Assembly (NCBI GenBank): GCA_001464495.1
Contig: LNDZ01000021.1
Span: 1 to 64,000 of the forward strand
Direction of reading: 5' to 3'
Length of the DNA stretch: 64,000 bases
From: Betaproteobacteria bacterium Ga0074130
GTDB lineage: Bacteria > Pseudomonadota > Gammaproteobacteria > Burkholderiales > Rhodocyclaceae
Shown here: piece after piece, positions 19,187 through 28,380 of the stretch
Layout: every line of letters starts with the position of its first letter
Position numbering within the stretch: position 1 is the first letter of the stretch
The notes under the pieces: model-generated
Database searches by the model: none
What the model was told of the DNA's origin: nothing
What the model saw: the letters and a program-made list of their open reading frames with translations, nothing else
Position numbers and translations under genes: made by a program

Positions 19187-20320
19187 ATGCTCTCCCTTAT
19201 GCAGACCCGCTTGTTTGAGCACTATCAGGACATTCCAGCCGAAGCGTGGAATGCACTGGCAGGCCCCCAACCCTTCCTTCAGCATGGCTTTTTGGCCGGC
19301 CTTGAAGACAGCGGTTGCACAACGCCCGAAACTGGATGGTCGCCGCAACTGCTCACACTGTGGGAAGGCGATGTGCTGATGGCCGCCATGCCGCTATATG
19401 CCAAGACACACTCGATGGGCGAGTTTGTCTTTGACTGGGCCTGGGCAGAGGCGTACGCCCGTCACGGACTGGCCTATTACCCCAAACTCAGCGCAGCGGT
19501 ACCGTTCTCGCCCATCCAAGGGCCACGCCTGTTGGCACGCAGCCCGGAGGCGCAAACAGCATTACTCGATGCGGTGCTCACTCATGCCGAAACAGCTGGC
19601 TTCTCGTCCCTACACATTTTGTTCCCATCACCGGACGAGCTGTCGCGCTATGAAGCCAGAAACCTGCTGATCCGCCGCGGCGTGCAGTTCCACTGGCAGA
19701 ACCCCGGCTACGCTGATTTTGATGACTTTCTGGCCGCGCTGACCCAGACCAAGCGCAAGAAAATCCGCCAAGAACGCCGGCGGGTGGCCGAAGCGGGTGT
19801 CACGCTGCAACGCCTCACGGGCGCACAACTTACTCTGGCGCACATGGCGTTTGCCTACCGCTGCTATGCCAACACCTATCTGGTACGCGGCCGCCACCCC
19901 TATCTGGCGCCAGCATTCTTCAATCATCTGTTGGCCACGATGGCGGATCACCTGCTGCTTGTCATTGCTGCACGGGATGGTGAGCCAATCGCCATGGCGA
20001 TGAATCTCTTCACTGACGACACTTTGTGGGGACGTTACTGGGGCTGCATCGATAACGTGCCCTGCCTGCACTTTGAGGCCTGCTACTACCAAGCCATCGA
20101 GTTTTGTATTGAGCGCGGCATTGGCCTGTTTGAAGGCGGCGCGCAAGGCGAACATAAGCTCGCCCGCGGCTTTCTGCCCGTCACCACGTGGTCAGCGCAC
20201 TGGGTGGCCCATCCGCAGTTCCGCGCGGCCATTGATCACTTCCTGCAACGCGAAACACAAGGCGTTGAGGAGTACATGGATGAGCTGAACGAGCACGCGC
20301 CTTTTCGCGCCACGCCATAA
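19187..20320 (+). CDS. GNAT/FemAB-like acyltransferase (COG3146, formerly DUF482)
   Basis: The 377-residue protein belongs to a family with a duplicated GNAT fold related to FemAB peptidoglycan transferases. Recognisable stretches are FLQHGFLAGLEDSGC near the N-terminus, EFVFDWAWAEAYARHGLAYYPKL in the middle, FKKRKKI-like TQTKRKKIRQERRRV, and near the end LHFEACYYQAIEFCIERG with GAQGEHKLARGF. The substrate is not known. It may start at 19187 or at the ATG at 19199. It diverges from nadE and ends at a terminator shared with the convergent ppa. Confidence 0.87.
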   Translation: MLSLMQTRLFEHYQDIPAEAWNALAGPQPFLQHGFLAGLEDSGCTTPETGWSPQLLTLWEGDVLMAAMPLYAKTHSMGEFVFDWAWAEAYARHGLAYYPKLSAAVPFSPIQGPRLLARSPEAQTALLDAVLTHAETAGFSSLHILFPSPDELSRYEARNLLIRRGVQFHWQNPGYADFDDFLAALTQTKRKKIRQERRRVAEAGVTLQRLTGAQLTLAHMAFAYRCYANTYLVRGRHPYLAPAFFNHLLATMADHLLLVIAARDGEPIAMAMNLFTDDTLWGRYWGCIDNVPCLHFEACYYQAIEFCIERGIGLFEGGAQGEHKLARGFLPVTTWSAHWVAHPQFRAAIDHFLQRETQGVEEYMDELNEHAPFRATP

Positions 20321-20322
20321 AC

Positions 20323-20353
20323 AAAAAAGCCCACCAAAAGGTGGGCTTTTTTT
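20323..20353. terminator. Bidirectional terminator between the GNAT-like gene and ppa
   Basis: The stem GCCCACC/GGTGGGC with loop AAAA is flanked by A-run and T-run, so it can end transcripts of both convergent genes. Confidence 0.88.
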
Positions 20354-20369
20354 AGATCGGGCTGCCTGC

Positions 20370-20903
20370 TTACTTTTCAGCCTTGTAACGCGCAACGCCT
20401 TCGGTGATTTCGGTGTGCGCATCGTCCTTGCCGCCCCAGCCGTTCACTTTGACGAACTTGCCCTTTTCCAAATCCTTGTAGTGCTCAAAGAAGTGGGCAA
20501 TACGATTGAGCTCGTTCTCGGACAAGTCTTCCAGCGTCTGGATATTCTTGTCGCACGGCGAAATCTTTTCATGCGGCACGGCAATCAGCTTGCCATCGTC
20601 GCCGGCTTCGTCGGTCATCTTGAGAATGCCAAGCGCGCGGCAACGCACGACCACACCGGGGGGCAGCGCATAGCTGGTCAGCACCAGAACATCCACCGGA
20701 TCGCCGTCACCAGCGAGCGTTTGCGGGATGTAGCCGTAGTTGCAGGGATAGTGCATGGCGGTGGACATGAAGCGATCAACGAAGATCGCGCCGGTTTCCT
20801 TATCCACTTCGTACTTGATCGGGTCCGAACGCATCGGAATTTCGATGATGACGTTGAAATCGTGCGGCAGATCCTTGCCGGCGGGAACGCTATTGAGGCC
20901 CAC
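20370..20903 (-). CDS. ppa: Inorganic pyrophosphatase
   Basis: The 177-residue cytoplasmic family I enzyme hydrolyses pyrophosphate and so drives biosynthetic reactions. The metal-binding signature DGDPVDVLV is present at about residue 66, with [13 protein letters not shown] before it and [22 protein letters not shown] near the C-terminus. Size is normal. A TATAAT-like -10 lies at 20943-20938 on the minus strand, so it likely has its own promoter. Confidence 0.97.
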   Translation of the reverse strand: MGLNSVPAGKDLPHDFNVIIEIPMRSDPIKYEVDKETGAIFVDRFMSTAMHYPCNYGYIPQTLAGDGDPVDVLVLTSYALPPGVVVRCRALGILKMTDEAGDDGKLIAVPHEKISPCDKNIQTLEDLSENELNRIAHFFEHYKDLEKGKFVKVNGWGGKDDAHTEITEGVARYKAEK

Positions 20904-21000
20904 AAACTGCTCCTGAAATGATTGAGACGAAACCGCGATTATACCCGGCCGCCCCGACCACTCGTTTCAAGGCGAACATGTCACGATCAAACCGCCCGAT

Positions 21001-21216
21001 TCAAGCGGCCAGACTGGCCTCAAAGCCGATGTCATCCACCACCTCGACCAAGGCCTGCGGGCTGATCACCGCTGCATCATGCTCGACCGTTGCTTTGGCC
21101 GCCGCCAAATTCACTGCCACCGTGCTGACACCTGCAATGCCCTGCAAGGCATTGGTAACACTGCGTACGCAGCCGCCACAGGTCATACCCTGAATATTGA
21201 GTGTGCTAGTTGCCAT
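21001..21216 (-). CDS. copZ: Copper chaperone CopZ-like (HMA domain)
   Basis: The 71-residue protein is a single heavy-metal-associated domain with the metal motif GMTCGGCVRSV. It likely carries Cu(I) to the ATPase encoded directly upstream (copA, gap 50 bp, same strand). The start at 21216 (MATSTLNIQGMTC) has GGGAGC about 5 bases upstream, which decides against the ATG four codons earlier. Confidence 0.9.
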   Translation of the reverse strand: MATSTLNIQGMTCGGCVRSVTNALQGIAGVSTVAVNLAAAKATVEHDAAVISPQALVEVVDDIGFEASLAA

Positions 21217-21266
21217 GCTTGCTCCCATTGAAAATCGAACATCTAAAACTCACCCATCGCCGCTGG

Positions 21267-23495
21267 CTACGCTGCCTTCCAGCGCTTGAGGAGCAGCGAG
21301 TTAGTCACAACTGAGACCGAGCTGGCCGCCATGGCCGCACCGGCAATCACTGGATTCAACATACCCAGCGCCGCGAGCGGAATGCCGAGCACATTGTAGA
21401 TAAAGGCGAAAAATAGATTCTGGCGAATCTTGCGTAGCGTCGCGCGTGACAGCGATATTGCTGCCGCAATGCCCGCAAGGTCATTCCGCATCAGCGTGAT
21501 ATCGGCAGCTTCAAGGGCAACATCGGAACCAGCGCCCATCGCAAAACTCACATCTGCCGCCGCCAACGCGGGGGCGTCATTGATGCCATCCCCAACCATG
21601 CCAACATGCTTGCCTGCCGCGCGCAACTCGGCGATCACCTCGGCCTTGCGTTGCGGCAAAACCTCGGCCTCAAAGCGTTTGATCCCGAGTTGTGCAGCAA
21701 TTGCAGCGGCTGTGCGTGGATTGTCGCCCGTCAGCATCAAGACCTCGACCCCCATGTCCCGCAGGCGGGCCACCGCAGCCGCTGTGCTTTGACGCAAGGG
21801 GTCTGCAATGGCCAGCCAGCCCATGAGACGATCATCCGCCAACAGCCCCACCACGGTTTTACCGGCCGACTGCAAGGGTGCGAGTACGACATCATCCGCG
21901 GCATGCCCCAGCTCGGCCAGGCTGGCGGGTGAACCGAGCATCAGCATTTGATCACCCACACGGCCCCGCAAGCCCTTGCCCACTAACACCTCAACCGCTG
22001 CGGGTGCTTGCAATGGCAAACCTGCGGCCCGTGCCACCACTGCCTGTGCCAAGGGGTGCGTGGCTCCCTGCTCCAGACTGGCAGCCAGCATGAGCAGCCT
22101 TTCTTCAGTGATACCGGGGGCAGGTAACACGTCAGTGACCTGCGGCTGCCCCAACGTCAGGGTGCCGGTTTTATCCACCGCGAGGACATTGAGCTTTTCT
22201 GCCAGCTCCAGCGCGGCCGCATTGCGGATCAGGATGCCGTGCTGTGCGCCATTACCAGTCCCCACCATGATGGCGGTTGGCGTGGCTAAGCCTAGGGCGC
22301 ATGGGCAGGCAATCACCAGCACAGCAACGGCATTGATGAGGGCTGGGGTAAATGCGCCTAACCACCACCAGCCGAGGACGAAGGTAAGGAGCGCGATCCC
22401 CACGACAACCGGCACGAACACCGCGGCCACCTGATCAGCAAGGCGCTGTACCGGGGCTTTGCTTCCTTGTGCAGCCTCAACCAGGCGGATGATGCCGGCC
22501 AACAACGTATGTGATCCCACACCCGTGGCGCGACACACCAGCTGGCCGTTTCCATTCACCGTGGCAGCCAGCACGCGCGCGCCAACAGCCTTATCCACCG
22601 GCAAACTTTCGCCGGTGAGCATGGCTTCGTTCACGCTTGATGTGCCCTCAATCACCTCGCCATCAACAGGCACGCTCTCGCCACCGCGCACCACGAAAAC
22701 ATCGCCAGGAATCAAGCTGTCGACGGGCACCGTGCGGTACTCGCCGTCCTTGAACAAGGTTGCGGTTTGCGGCTGCAGGCGAATCAGCGCTTCAATGGCC
22801 TCACCTGTCTTCACTTTGGCGCGGGTTTCGAGCAACTTGCCGAGTAGCACCAATGTAATGACAGTCGCTGAGGCCTCGAAATACACGTGTTCATGCAAGC
22901 CCGCGAAAAGGACCACCGTGCTGAATAGCCAAGCCGCACCGGTACCCAGCGCAACCAGCACATCCATATTGCCACCACCACCCCCCATGCTCGGAAATAA
23001 GGCGTGCCAGGCGCCGACATAGAAGCGCCAGCCTATCCATAGCTGCACTGGCGTGGCGAGGAGGAACTGCAGCCAACGTGGCAGCACGTCCTGATGGCTG
23101 TGCATGTCGCCACTGAACATCCAGCCCATCTGGGCGACCAATGGCAGCGTCAGCAGGGCCGCGATCGCAAACTGCCGACAGTCAGCTTGGTACTGGACCA
23201 GCTTGCGCGCTTTTTCATCATCGCGGGTTGCTTGCGTCGATACGGTGGCGGCGTAGCCGATCTTTTCAACGCGTGCGATTAGGTCTTCCACGCTGAGGCC
23301 GGTGTAGCGTACCTGTGCCTTTTCATTGGCAAAATTCACTGCCGCCTCAACGCCCGGCAGCTTGTTCAAGCCCTTCTCGATACGGGCAGCGCAGGCTGCG
23401 CAAGTCATGCCTTCCAAGGCTAGTTCAACTGTTTGGCCAACCTCCTCGGACAAAGATTGGCCGGCATCAGGGCGGATAAAAGCGGTGTGGCTCAT
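21267..23495 (-). CDS. copA: Copper-translocating P1B-type ATPase, exporter subtype
   Basis: The 742-residue inner-membrane pump has one N-terminal HMA domain ([14 protein letters not shown]), eight predicted helices, the actuator TGES ([10 protein letters not shown]), the phosphorylation site DKTGTLT, the hinge [10 protein letters not shown] and the metal-binding CPC in [25 protein letters not shown] is the CopA1 pattern of copper exporters, in contrast to CPCALSLATP of the cbb3 assembly ATPase CcoI/FixI. C-terminal YN and [12 protein letters not shown] complete the transport site. It lies between the TauE/SafE-like gene and copZ, so it is probably part of one transcript from hemN to copZ. 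It is intact, unlike ccoI at 34.3-36.7 kb. Confidence 0.95.
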   Translation of the reverse strand: MSHTAFIRPDAGQSLSEEVGQTVELALEGMTCAACAARIEKGLNKLPGVEAAVNFANEKAQVRYTGLSVEDLIARVEKIGYAATVSTQATRDDEKARKLVQYQADCRQFAIAALLTLPLVAQMGWMFSGDMHSHQDVLPRWLQFLLATPVQLWIGWRFYVGAWHALFPSMGGGGGNMDVLVALGTGAAWLFSTVVLFAGLHEHVYFEASATVITLVLLGKLLETRAKVKTGEAIEALIRLQPQTATLFKDGEYRTVPVDSLIPGDVFVVRGGESVPVDGEVIEGTSSVNEAMLTGESLPVDKAVGARVLAATVNGNGQLVCRATGVGSHTLLAGIIRLVEAAQGSKAPVQRLADQVAAVFVPVVVGIALLTFVLGWWWLGAFTPALINAVAVLVIACPCALGLATPTAIMVGTGNGAQHGILIRNAAALELAEKLNVLAVDKTGTLTLGQPQVTDVLPAPGITEERLLMLAASLEQGATHPLAQAVVARAAGLPLQAPAAVEVLVGKGLRGRVGDQMLMLGSPASLAELGHAADDVVLAPLQSAGKTVVGLLADDRLMGWLAIADPLRQSTAAAVARLRDMGVEVLMLTGDNPRTAAAIAAQLGIKRFEAEVLPQRKAEVIAELRAAGKHVGMVGDGINDAPALAAADVSFAMGAGSDVALEAADITLMRNDLAGIAAAISLSRATLRKIRQNLFFAFIYNVLGIPLAALGMLNPVIAGAAMAASSVSVVTNSLLLKRWKAA

Positions 23496-23523
23496 GGGCG
23501 TAGACTACGCCTGATATCGACTG

Positions 23524-24189
23524 TCACACATGACATACCAGCCCTTGCCACAAATGCCCGCCCAGACTGGTGGCATTGATTAGCCCCCACACACCAAAGG
23601 CAATCACGAGTAGGCCACTGGCCATGCGCACGTACGGCGAACGGGTGATGGCACGCAAACGTGTCAGCAACAGGCCGGCAAGTAACAGGTTCGGTAGCGT
23701 CCCCAGGCCAAACGCCAGCATAGTCAGCGCGCCCCGCGACGCGGAACCGGCCAGCAAGGCCGTGCTCAACACGCCATAGACCATGCCACACGGCAGCCAA
23801 CCCCACAGCAGGCCCAGCGGATAGGCTTGCGCTACCGTCCGCGCAGGCAGAAATCGTTTTGTATAGGGTTGCAAGCGACGCCACAGCCACTGCCCCATGC
23901 GCTCGGTAAAGGCCAAGCTCTGCGTGACGCCACAGAGATAGAGGCCAAGGGCAATCAACATCAGATTGGCGGCAACATACAGCGCCATTTGAATCGGCAA
24001 CAAATGATTGAGCAGCAGGCCCAAACTGCCGACGGCACCCATGATGGCGCCGGCCAGCGCATAGCTACTGATACGTCCGAGGTTGTAGGCCAGGTGTAGC
24101 GGGAAGGCCGAAGGTACGTGCCCTGCCCTAACCACGGGCTGCGCGCTAAGGGCACTGACAATGCCACCGCACATGCCAACGCAATGCAC
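23524..24189 (-). CDS. TauE/SafE-like membrane protein (CcoH/UreH-TM type) with abnormal start
   Basis: At least 221 residues with about six hydrophobic helices. The family motif HCVGMCGGIVSAL is at the visible N-terminus and a second copper-type motif WGWLPCGMVYGVLSTAL in the middle. Such proteins sit next to hemN, fnr and copper ATPases and are linked to copper supply for cbb3 oxidase. The homologous part extends upstream of the listed GTG (TAVFLIGLLGGVHC), up to an in-frame TGA at about 24244-24246, but no ATG, GTG or TTG exists in that part. A GAGGA lies about 6 bases before a GTT codon where a start would be expected. Either a non-AUG start is used or the start codon was mutated or misread. 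Confidence 0.8.
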   Translation of the reverse strand: MHCVGMCGGIVSALSAQPVVRAGHVPSAFPLHLAYNLGRISSYALAGAIMGAVGSLGLLLNHLLPIQMALYVAANLMLIALGLYLCGVTQSLAFTERMGQWLWRRLQPYTKRFLPARTVAQAYPLGLLWGWLPCGMVYGVLSTALLAGSASRGALTMLAFGLGTLPNLLLAGLLLTRLRAITRSPYVRMASGLLVIAFGVWGLINATSLGGHLWQGLVCHV

Positions 24190-24248
24190 ACCGCCGAGCA
24201 GGCCAATGAGGAAAACGGCAGTTCCTCGCTCGGCGCATCAGCGCCAAC

Positions 24249-25640
24249 TCAAATGACTTTGGAATAACGCACGCGTTCGCGCTCAACGCGCAGGTAGCGG
24301 TCAAACACCATGGCGATAGCGCGTACTAACAGGCAACCGCTAGGCTGCACGGTAATGCACTCAGGCTCGACCTTCAACAGCCCGGCCGCCTCCATGTCAC
24401 GCAGCGCTTCCAGCTCAGCCGCAAAATAGGAGTGGAAGTCGATGAGATGCGCAATTTCGATTGACTCAATCGACAGCTCGAAATGACACATCAGCGCCTG
24501 AATGATCGAACGGCGCAGCACATCGTCGGCCGTCAGCTCAATGCCGCGCATGATCGGTAGCGTGTCCTGATCGATGGCATCGTAGTACTCATCGAGCGTT
24601 TTCACATTCTGGCTATAGCTTGAGCCCACCTTACCGATGGCAGACACACCAAAGGCCATCAGATCAGCATCCGCATGCGTCGAGTAACCCTGGAAGTTGC
24701 GGTGCAAGCGACCCTGCCGCTGTGCCACGGCCAGCTCGTCATCTGGCTTGGCAAAGTGATCCATGCCGATATAGACATAGCCCGCTTTGAGAAAGCGACG
24801 AATTGCCAGCTGTAGAATTTGTAGCTTGGCATCCGCTGACGGCAGGTCAGCATCATTGATGCGGCGCTGCGGTTTTGCCAGCGCCGGCAAATGCGCGTAG
24901 CTGTAAAGCGAGATGCGGTCAGGATGCAGGTCAATCACTTCTTCAAGTGTCCGGTTGAAGCTGATCACATTCTGCTTGGGCAGGCCATAGATCAGATCAA
25001 CACTGACCGACTTGAAACCCTGCACACGCGCCGCATTGATGACCAGTGCGGTTTCGCCATAAGACTGAATGCGATTGACGGCCTCTTGCACGTCCGGCGC
25101 GAAGTCCTGCACACCCACACTCATGCGGTTAAAGCCAAGCTCAGCCAGCACCGCGACGGTTTCGGCATCCACCTTGCGCGGATCGACTTCAATCGAATAC
25201 TCGCCGTTCGGCACCAGATTAAAGTGACGGCGAATACTCCCCATCAGTTCGCGCATTTCATCATGAGACAAAAACGTCGGCGTACCTCCACCCCAATGCA
25301 ACTGCACCACATCGTGAGTGCCAACCAGCGCTGCCGCTTGCATCTCGATCTCGCGGGTCAGGTATTTGATGTACTTGGCGGAGCGACCGTGGTCTTTTGT
25401 GACGATCTTGTTGCACGCGCAGTAATAGCAGATCGTATTGCAGAAGGGGATGTGCACGTATAATGACAACGGCTTTCCAACCCCGCCGACATTACGGCGT
25501 TGCAGCCAAGAAACGTAAGTGTCTGCCGTATAAGCCTCGATGAAGCGATCTGCCGTCGGATAAGACGTATAGCGCGGCCCGCTGACGTCAAAGCGACGTA
25601 GCAGTTGCGAGTCGAAAATGCATTCCTGAAAGCTGTTCAC
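24249..25640 (-). CDS. hemN: Oxygen-independent coproporphyrinogen III dehydrogenase
   Basis: The 463-residue radical-SAM enzyme decarboxylates coproporphyrinogen III in haem synthesis without oxygen. The [4Fe-4S]/SAM motif is HIPFCNTICYYCACNK, followed by LHWGGGTPTFL and EVDPR. GPRYTSYPTADRF near the N-terminus is the HemN mark that separates it from HemW. The frame stays open to 26195, but that part is antisense to fnr; the family N-terminus begins at a GTG at 25640 (VNSFQECIFDSQLLRRF). An FNR box centred at 25710.5 is placed so that a start of transcription near 25669 would be class II activated. It is followed by the TauE/SafE-like gene and copA. Confidence 0.95.
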   Translation of the reverse strand: MNSFQECIFDSQLLRRFDVSGPRYTSYPTADRFIEAYTADTYVSWLQRRNVGGVGKPLSLYVHIPFCNTICYYCACNKIVTKDHGRSAKYIKYLTREIEMQAAALVGTHDVVQLHWGGGTPTFLSHDEMRELMGSIRRHFNLVPNGEYSIEVDPRKVDAETVAVLAELGFNRMSVGVQDFAPDVQEAVNRIQSYGETALVINAARVQGFKSVSVDLIYGLPKQNVISFNRTLEEVIDLHPDRISLYSYAHLPALAKPQRRINDADLPSADAKLQILQLAIRRFLKAGYVYIGMDHFAKPDDELAVAQRQGRLHRNFQGYSTHADADLMAFGVSAIGKVGSSYSQNVKTLDEYYDAIDQDTLPIMRGIELTADDVLRRSIIQALMCHFELSIESIEIAHLIDFHSYFAAELEALRDMEAAGLLKVEPECITVQPSGCLLVRAIAMVFDRYLRVERERVRYSKVI

Positions 25641-25703
25641 GTTGTCAGGTTGGAATGGATGGAGATGTATGACGCAGATTGCCGCAAGCCAAGGAGAACC
25701 GCA

Positions 25704-25717
25704 TTGACACAGATCAA
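25704..25717. promoter_or_regulatory. FNR box between hemN and fnr, covering the fnr start codon
   Basis: TTGACACAGATCAA matches the FNR consensus TTGAT-N4-ATCAA at 9 of 10 positions. Its first three bases are the TTG start codon of fnr. For hemN on the other strand, the centre lies 70 bases before the start codon, so a -41.5 position for FNR is feasible. For fnr itself, binding here would block transcription and be autorepressive. Confidence 0.72.
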
Positions 25718-26474
25718 ACCGCAGACAGTCGTAGCCGAGATCGGTAGCAGCCACCCAGCGCCAATTCTGCATTCCCTCCGTACAGCCTGTTCCCAATGCA
25801 ATCTGCGTGAGCTGTGCCTGCCACTGGGCCTGAGCGACAAGGAAATCCATCAGATCGACGAGATGATTGGCGCCAGGCGCCGCATCAAGCGTGGTCAGCA
25901 CCTCTACACCGCGGGTGAGCCCTTCACCGCAATTTATGCCATCCGCTCTGGCTTCTTTAAGACGGGCGTGATCATGGAAGACGGCCGCGACCAAGTCACC
26001 GGCTTCCAGATGGCGGGCGAGATTCTGGGCATGGACGGCATCAGTAACGAGCAGCACACCTGTGATGCCGTCGCACTTGAAGATAGTGAAGTCTGCACCA
26101 TCCCCTTTAGTGAGCTTGAGCGCCTGTCCACCGAGATCCGCAGCTTGCAGCACCATATTCACAAGGTGATGAGTCGCGAGATCGTCCGTGATCATGGCGT
26201 CATGATGCTGTTGGGCACCATGCGGGCGGAAGAACGTCTGGCCGCTTTCCTGCTCAACCTGTCGCAGCGCTTCTCCTCACGCGGCTATGCCGCCAACGAA
26301 TTCCACTTGCGCATGACCCGGGAAGAAATCGGCTCCTACCTGGGCCTGAAGCTGGAAACTGTCAGCCGCACGCTGTCCAAGTTTCAAGATGACGGCCTGC
26401 TGAGCGTGCAGCAGAAGCATATTCAGCTGCTCAATACCGAAGGTCTCAAGCAGCTGATGAATACCCGCCGCTAA
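25704..26474 (+). CDS. fnr: Anaerobic transcriptional regulator FNR
   Basis: The 256-residue CRP/FNR-family protein has the four cysteines that hold the oxygen-sensitive [4Fe-4S] cluster: C29, C32 and C38 (CSQCNLRELC) and one near residue 122 (QHTCDAVAL). The C-terminal HTH carries the recognition motif LKLETVSRTLS with E-xx-SR, which reads TTGAT half-sites. I chose a TTG start at 25704 because AAGGAG lies 8 bases before it; upstream ATGs in the same frame have no ribosome site and would add residues unlike the family. The start codon lies inside a near-consensus FNR box, suggesting autoregulation. hemN diverges. Confidence 0.95.
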   Translation: MTQIKPQTVVAEIGSSHPAPILHSLRTACSQCNLRELCLPLGLSDKEIHQIDEMIGARRRIKRGQHLYTAGEPFTAIYAIRSGFFKTGVIMEDGRDQVTGFQMAGEILGMDGISNEQHTCDAVALEDSEVCTIPFSELERLSTEIRSLQHHIHKVMSREIVRDHGVMMLLGTMRAEERLAAFLLNLSQRFSSRGYAANEFHLRMTREEIGSYLGLKLETVSRTLSKFQDDGLLSVQQKHIQLLNTEGLKQLMNTRR

Positions 26475-27835
26475 TCAGCGCGCGGGAAACTCACATAGAA
26501 GCAAGCGCCGCCGCCGGGCAAGTCGCGGTAGCCGCATTCTGCACCGCAGGATCGGGCGATTTCGCGCACGATGGACAAGCCAAGGCCTGAACCTTCAACA
26601 TGCGCACCGGGCACACGGTAAAAGCGCTCGAAGATACGTTCGTGATCAGCCGCATCCACACCGGGACCGTCATCCTCCACGGAGAGCTCCACGCGTTCAT
26701 CCCGTTCGATGACCTTCAGTGTGATTTTTTGTCCGCCATAGCGCAGTGAATTGTCGATCAGATTATTGATCACTTCGCCCAGCATAACGGACTCACCACT
26801 GACATACAGCGCATATCCAGGTGTTTCCAGCCCGAGATCCACTTGCTGCTGGAGGGCACGCGGAATCCAGGCACCACCAGTGCTAAAAGCCAGATCACAG
26901 AGATCCACCCGCTCCACATGAGGCACTCCGCCGCCCGGCTCGGCGCGGGCCAGCAGCAAGAGTTGGGACGATAGACGCGCCGTACGCTCGATAGCATTGA
27001 CAAGCTGTTGCAGGAGACTTTCGCGCAGGGTCGCATCGGTTTCACGCAAGGCCCGCTCAAGCTGAATGCGTAAGGCGGCCAATGGGGTCCGTAACTGATG
27101 CGCAGCATCTGCAACAAACCGCTTCTGTGCCGCAGCAGCATTATCCAGCCGCAGCAACATGGCATTGAATGCGGACAGCAGCGGCAGTAGCTCCTGCGGC
27201 ACCTCGGCCACTGGGAGCGTTGTCAAGTCGTCGGGAGAACGTTGCTCAATCGAAAGGGCCAACTTCCTGAGTGGCAGCAGTCCCACCGACACGCCCTGCT
27301 GAATGGCAAACCAAGCGAGGATCATTAGCGCCACCTGCGGTGCAATGACAGCAATCACGATTTCATTGGCTAGCACCTTACGTTTGTGTAGGGTCTCGGC
27401 AAACTGCACCACGATCGAATAGTCCGCACTCACCGGCGAAAGCGGTATGGAAACAACACGCACCGGCTCCCCTTGTACCAAGGTGTCGTAATACACCGCG
27501 CGCTGCGCCTTACCCGGCGGTGCGGGCAGAACAGTGTCGCCCGCCACGACCTCGCCGCCCACCACGCGGATTTGATAGTAGATGTGGTCGGTGGTGTCGG
27601 CACGCAGAATTTCGTCAGCGACAGCGGGCATGTCGAGTAGCACGTCCGTCCCACTCACCTGGACCTGTTCTGCCAGACCGCGCGCCTCCTCAAGCAGCGA
27701 GCGGTCATAGCTGGCATTGACGAAGTTCTTGGCCTGGAAATAACCAATCACGCCACTGATGAGCATGACGATGGCCATGGGTACCAGAACGCGCAGGAGC
27801 AAGTTGTTACGCAGCTGAATATTTTGCGTTGTCAT
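26471..27835 (-). CDS. Sensor histidine kinase (TctE/QseC-like), without a neighbouring response regulator
   Basis: The 454-residue membrane kinase has a first helix (LLLRVLVPMAIVMLISGVIGYF), a periplasmic domain of about 130 residues, a second helix (IAVIAPQVALMILAWFAI), a HAMP-like linker, the H-box AAHQLRTPLAALR with His246, and ATPase boxes NLIDNSLRYGG, EDDGPGVD and GSGLGLSIV. The N-terminal type resembles TctE. No response regulator gene is adjacent, so its partner is elsewhere. It ends 4 bases into fnr on the opposite strand. No Shine-Dalgarno is visible, and the FNR box of uspA lies only 7 bases upstream of its ATG, so FNR may affect its expression. Confidence 0.9.
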   Translation of the reverse strand: MTTQNIQLRNNLLLRVLVPMAIVMLISGVIGYFQAKNFVNASYDRSLLEEARGLAEQVQVSGTDVLLDMPAVADEILRADTTDHIYYQIRVVGGEVVAGDTVLPAPPGKAQRAVYYDTLVQGEPVRVVSIPLSPVSADYSIVVQFAETLHKRKVLANEIVIAVIAPQVALMILAWFAIQQGVSVGLLPLRKLALSIEQRSPDDLTTLPVAEVPQELLPLLSAFNAMLLRLDNAAAAQKRFVADAAHQLRTPLAALRIQLERALRETDATLRESLLQQLVNAIERTARLSSQLLLLARAEPGGGVPHVERVDLCDLAFSTGGAWIPRALQQQVDLGLETPGYALYVSGESVMLGEVINNLIDNSLRYGGQKITLKVIERDERVELSVEDDGPGVDAADHERIFERFYRVPGAHVEGSGLGLSIVREIARSCGAECGYRDLPGGGACFYVSFPRAD

Positions 27836-27841
27836 GGGAAG

Positions 27842-27882
27842 TTGAGCAATATCAACCGGTAAGTGGCCGGCTTTCCTATACT
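27842..27882 (+). promoter_or_regulatory. FNR-type promoter of uspA
   Basis: TTGAGCAATATCAA (27842-27855) matches the FNR consensus at 9 of 10 positions. After 21 bp comes TATACT (27877-27882), a good -10 element. This predicts transcription from about 27889-27890, placing the box at about -41, the class II position. Confidence 0.78.
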
Positions 27883-27910
27883 GGGATTATCCATGACTAG
27901 GAGACAAAAC

Positions 27911-28369
27911 ATGTTCAAGCATCTGCTCGTCCCCACCGATGGCTCTGCACTATCGGACGAAACCGTGACATCCGCGGTCCAGTTTGCGGCCGAAGCAGGC
28001 GCGACCGTGACCTTCCTGTATGTACGCCCGGATTATCCAGTCAGCTATTTCGGCGAAGGGGCGCTGGTTGATCCCACCACACCGGAGAGCTTTGCCGAGA
28101 TGACGCAACAGGTAGCGAATGACATTCTGGGTCGCAGTAAAGCCATGGCAGACAAGCGCCAAGTCAGTAGCCACACTGTCGCTGTCATCAACGATCTGCC
28201 CTATGAGGCGATCATCGAGACCGCCAACGTCCAAGGCTGTGATCTGATTTTCATGGCCTCGCATGGGCGTAGCGGGCTGGTGGGCTTGTTGCTGGGCAGC
28301 GAGACGCAGAAGGTGCTGACCCACTCAAAGATTCCTGTACTGGTTTATCGCAGCCCTAAAACCAGCTGA
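27911..28369 (+). CDS. uspA: Universal stress protein UspA family
   Basis: The 152-residue cytoplasmic protein has the UspA fold: MFKHLLVPTDGSALSDE at the start and the ATP-binding pattern GxxG-x9-G(S/T) as SHGRSGLVGLLLGSETQ near the end. It likely binds ATP and dimerises; its client process is unknown. ATG 27911 has AGGAG 7 bases before it, so the longer frame from 27863 is not used. A class II FNR promoter lies directly upstream, so it is probably induced at low oxygen, as known for Anr/FNR-controlled Usp proteins. Confidence 0.93.
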   Translation: MFKHLLVPTDGSALSDETVTSAVQFAAEAGATVTFLYVRPDYPVSYFGEGALVDPTTPESFAEMTQQVANDILGRSKAMADKRQVSSHTVAVINDLPYEAIIETANVQGCDLIFMASHGRSGLVGLLLGSETQKVLTHSKIPVLVYRSPKTS

Positions 28370-28380
28370 TGCCCACCTGA

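Noticed and set aside
25641..26195. Upstream extension of the hemN frame by about 185 codons
   Set aside because: It is antisense to fnr, has no HemN-like sequence, and the conserved N-terminus begins at the GTG at 25640.
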